Assembly: GCF_026410545.1 (NCBI RefSeq)
Contig: NZ_JAPMIT010000003.1
Coordinates: 310,001-374,000 of the forward strand
DNA length: 64,000 nucleotides
DNA from: Microbacterium sp. STN6
Lineage (GTDB): Bacteria > Actinomycetota > Actinomycetes > Actinomycetales > Microbacteriaceae
Direction: 5' to 3'
A program made the translations under genes and the position numbers. The notes beneath the pieces were generated by a model. It ran no database searches and was not told where the DNA came from. It saw only the letters and a list, made by a program, of their open reading frames with translations. Below are positions 61,636-64,000 of the stretch, one piece after another (position 1 is the stretch's first letter; each line of letters begins with the position of its first letter).

Positions 61636-62328
61636 GTGGACGTAATCAACGACTTCATCCTTCAGGCCGCGGCTTCCCCGTGGCTGCTCCTCGTCATGTT
61701 CGCGACGGCCATCGTCGACGGCTTCTTCCCGCCGATCCCCAGCGAGACCGTGCTGGTCGCGGCCGCAGCGGTGGCGGCCGCCGCAGGTGCCTTCCCCACC
61801 GTGCTGCTGCTGTGCATGGTCGCGGCGACCGGCGCCACGATCGGCGACAACCTGGCTTTCGGGATCGGGCGGGTGGCTGGCTCAACGCGCTTTCGCTGGA
61901 TGCGCCGCCCGCGGATCGCAGCGGCGTTCGGCCGGGCACAGCTCAGCCTTGAGCATCGGGCGGCCCCGCTCATCCTCGGCGCCCGGTTCATTCCGGTCGG
62001 GCGAGTGGCGGTCAACATCTCGGCCGGCGCGCTCGGATTCTCGTGGCGGCGCTTCCTGCCACTCAGCGCCATCGCGGGCGCGACCTGGGCAGCGTACAGC
62101 GCCACCATCGGCATCCTCGCCGGCAAGTGGCTGGGAGATCAGCCACTGCTCGGCGCGGTGATCGGAGTCGTCGTCGCCCTCGTGATCGGCCTGGTGCTGG
62201 ACCGGGCCGCCGCTGCCCGGCGTCGACGCGCGGCGGCGGCCTCGAGCGCGGAGCCCTGCCCCATGAGGGCGGTCCCGCACGCGGGACGACAGCCGCGGGC
62301 GCGCGAATCGGCGAGACTGGCAGGATGA
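61636..62328 (+). CDS. DedA family membrane protein
   Basis: The 230-residue protein has membrane segments with DedA/SNARE-assoc features: IVDGFFPPIPSETVLVAAA, GDNLAFGIGRVAG, and the GARFIPVGRVAVNISAGALGFSWRRFL motif with its conserved Arg. DedA proteins flip or maintain polyprenyl and phospholipids. The start is GTG 61636. ATGA overlaps the kinase gene. Confidence 0.88.
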   Translation: MDVINDFILQAAASPWLLLVMFATAIVDGFFPPIPSETVLVAAAAVAAAAGAFPTVLLLCMVAATGATIGDNLAFGIGRVAGSTRFRWMRRPRIAAAFGRAQLSLEHRAAPLILGARFIPVGRVAVNISAGALGFSWRRFLPLSAIAGATWAAYSATIGILAGKWLGDQPLLGAVIGVVVALVIGLVLDRAAAARRRRAAAASSAEPCPMRAVPHAGRQPRARESARLAG

Positions 62329-63560
62329 CGCAGATCAAGGGGCTGAGGCGGTCGCCGAATCGCCGGACCCTGGTTCTGATTGCGCTGGCCATCGTGGCGG
62401 TGGCTCTCTACGCCGTGCTTGTGCCGATCCACGCGGCGAACTACGGCACGGTGCTTCCGGTCGCGATGCTCCTCGGAGCGGGACTGTGTGTCGCTCCGCT
62501 TCTGTCGATCTCTCACCCGCGCATTGCCATCCTCGTGGTGTTCGTCACGGCGTTCACCCTTCCTCTGGTGGTATCGCCGGAACGGTCCGCCTCCTGGCCG
62601 TGGCCGTGGTCGGTGCCCGCGCTCATTGCGTTCGCGATTTTCGTGATCGTGATCACGGTGCTTCACGGCTGGCGGATCGGGATCATCCCCCTGGTGCTGA
62701 GCGTGGCCGGTTCGCTCGTGGCGCCGCTGATCGTCACGCGTGCGGCCACCGGCGGCGCGGCGGGCGCGGATCTCATCGTGACGGCATCGATCGCGAGCGG
62801 CGCCTTCCTCGTCGCGGTGCTCGTGGCCGGGCGCATCCGTGTCGGCGAGCAGCTCAGCAAGGAACGCGAACTGACCGCGCTGGAGCAGTCTCGTCGGGAA
62901 CTCGTCGAGGAACGCGCTCGGATCGCCCGCGAACTCCACGACGTCATCGCGCACAGCATGTCTCTCATCCAGGTGCAGGCGTCGACCGCCCGCTACCGCA
63001 TCCCGGGGCTGCCGGAGCAGGTTGAAGCGGAGTTCGAGGACATTGCCGGTATCGCCCGGGGTTCGCTCACCGAGATGCGCCGTCTTCTCGGCGTGCTGCG
63101 TACCGAGGATCAGGCGCCGCAGCTCGCGCCGCAGCAGGGCATCGCCGACATCCCGGGGCTTGTCTCGAGCATCCGCCGTGCCGGCGCCGATGTGGTGCTC
63201 TCCCTCACCTCACCGCCGATCGGGCCGCCACCCAGCGTGCAGATCACCGCCTTCCGCATCGTGCAGGAGGCGCTCAGCAATGCCGTTCGACACGCGCCCG
63301 GGTCTGGGATCGCTATCGAATTGACGACGGATGGCGCGGCCGTGTCGATCCGAGTGCACAACGATGCCGCCACCGGTCAGGCGTCTGCATCGCCGGGCGC
63401 CGCGCCCTTCGCTCCCGTCGGTGCCGGACACGGTCTGCGCGGGATGCAGGAGCGGGTCGCGCTGCTGGACGGTAGTCTGACCACAGGCCCGGACCCGGCG
63501 GGCGGATGGACGGTCACCGCGGTGCTGCCGTGGAGCCGTACCGGCGAGGAGCGCGTGTGA
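62325..63560 (+). CDS. Sensor histidine kinase (HisKA_3 type)
   Basis: The 411-residue kinase has five or more N-terminal membrane helices and no large external sensor domain, then the dimerisation motif RARIARELHDVIAHSMSLI (H205 phosphorylated), and the ATPase domain with IVQEALSNAVRHAPGSG and GAGHGLRGMQERVALL. This is the NarL-partner class. The input signal is unknown. It overlaps the DedA gene and the response regulator gene by 4 bp each. Confidence 0.92.
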   Translation: MTQIKGLRRSPNRRTLVLIALAIVAVALYAVLVPIHAANYGTVLPVAMLLGAGLCVAPLLSISHPRIAILVVFVTAFTLPLVVSPERSASWPWPWSVPALIAFAIFVIVITVLHGWRIGIIPLVLSVAGSLVAPLIVTRAATGGAAGADLIVTASIASGAFLVAVLVAGRIRVGEQLSKERELTALEQSRRELVEERARIARELHDVIAHSMSLIQVQASTARYRIPGLPEQVEAEFEDIAGIARGSLTEMRRLLGVLRTEDQAPQLAPQQGIADIPGLVSSIRRAGADVVLSLTSPPIGPPPSVQITAFRIVQEALSNAVRHAPGSGIAIELTTDGAAVSIRVHNDAATGQASASPGAAPFAPVGAGHGLRGMQERVALLDGSLTTGPDPAGGWTVTAVLPWSRTGEERV

Positions 63561-64000
63561 GCATCACGGTGCTGATCGCCGACGACCAGGCGATGGTGCG
63601 CGCCGGTTTCGCGGCGCTACTGAACGCGCACGAGGGCATTCGCGTCGTCGGACAGTCCGCGACCGGAGTGGAGGCTGTGGCAGCATCCGCTCGTCTGGAC
63701 CCCGACGTGATTCTCATGGACGTACGGATGCCGGAGCTGGACGGAATCGAGGCGGCCAGGCGCATTCTTGGCAACGATCGCACCGCAGCCCATACGCCGC
63801 GGATCCTCATGCTCACGACCTTCGACATCGACGACTACGTCTACGACGCTCTGCAGGCGGGGGCGAGCGGGTTCCTGCTCAAAGACGCACTGCCTGAGGA
63901 ACTCGTGCACGCAGTGCGCGTTGTCGCGGCCGGTGACGCCCTGCTCTCCCCGAACATCACGCGGCGGATGATCGCGCAATTCGCCGCACAGAAGCCACGG
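63557..64000 (+). CDS. NarL/LuxR-type response regulator (partial, C-terminus off window)
   Basis: The visible 148 residues are the receiver domain: acidic pair D9-D10, phosphorylation site D55 (PDVILMDVRMPELDG), T87 and K109 (FLLKDA). The window ends in the linker, before the LuxR HTH expected from the kinase type. The start is GTG 63557, overlapping the kinase stop. Confidence 0.93.
   Translation, partial: MSITVLIADDQAMVRAGFAALLNAHEGIRVVGQSATGVEAVAASARLDPDVILMDVRMPELDGIEAARRILGNDRTAAHTPRILMLTTFDIDDYVYDALQAGASGFLLKDALPEELVHAVRVVAAGDALLSPNITRRMIAQFAAQKPR

Overview
The window is a high-GC actinobacterial chromosome segment spanning the replication origin. The order gyrA-gyrB-dciA-recF-gnd-dnaN-(oriC)-dnaA-rpmH-rnpA-yidD-yidC-jag-rsmG-parA-parB, together with the FHA/PstP/RodA/PbpA/PknA/PknB cluster, crgA, a class E sortase, murJ and a DUF6049-type protein, fits Actinomycetota. 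The gene content and a family of GGGTTGAGG...TCTCGAAACCC palindromes suggest Microbacteriaceae. The family assignment is an inference; no genus is claimed.

Layout. (1) 1-5552: metal-handling accessory genes: a partial DUF2127 membrane protein, a ChrB-like protein overlapping a CDF exporter, a P1B-type ATPase coupled to a KmtR-like ArsR regulator, and a ferritin-like/VIT1 iron exporter (MbfA type) flanked by two near-perfect 16-bp-arm hairpins. (2) 5565-12797: a candidate mobilizable element with a candidate oriT, a MobF relaxase-helicase, a Fic toxin/antitoxin pair, an excisionase-like HTH protein, an XRE regulator with a leaderless promoter, and a tyrosine integrase beside the 3' end of tRNA-Leu(CAG). 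No T4SS or coupling protein is visible. (3) 13103-25676: the cell growth and division signalling operon (fhaA, fhaB, pstP, rodA/ftsW, pbpA, pknA, pknB), then an anthranilate/PABA amidotransferase, a tiny membrane protein, sortase E, crgA, rhomboid and cyclophilin. (4) 25791-45550: tRNA-Ala and tRNA-Ile, gyrA/gyrB, the origin region with DnaA boxes, dnaA, the ribosome/membrane insertion genes, and parAB with three parS sites, followed by ddl and an aminotransferase. (5) 45668-52946: trxA-trxB, murJ-DUF6049 and cca. (6) 52939-56068: a carbohydrate-type ABC importer lacking its own ATPase. (7) 56069-58015: a decaying AbiEi/DUF559-like gene with a frameshift, between large hairpins and tandem repeats. 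(8) 58016-64000: rpsF-ssb-rpsR-rplI, a DnaA-box-rich gap, dnaB, a DedA protein and a two-component pair cut by the window edge.

Read together, the core genes couple replication initiation (DnaA, DnaN, DciA, DnaB), segregation (ParABS), polar growth (PknA/PknB, RodA, PbpA, MurJ, CrgA) and membrane protein insertion. The left 12.8 kb is accessory cargo next to a tRNA gene. The most notable features are that accessory region, two families of dispersed palindromes, a Fic pair with unusual motifs, a parA start codon inside a parS site, and a DnaA-box cluster directly upstream of dnaB. Long ORFs antisense to gyrA, gyrB, the relaxase and others were treated as high-GC shadows.
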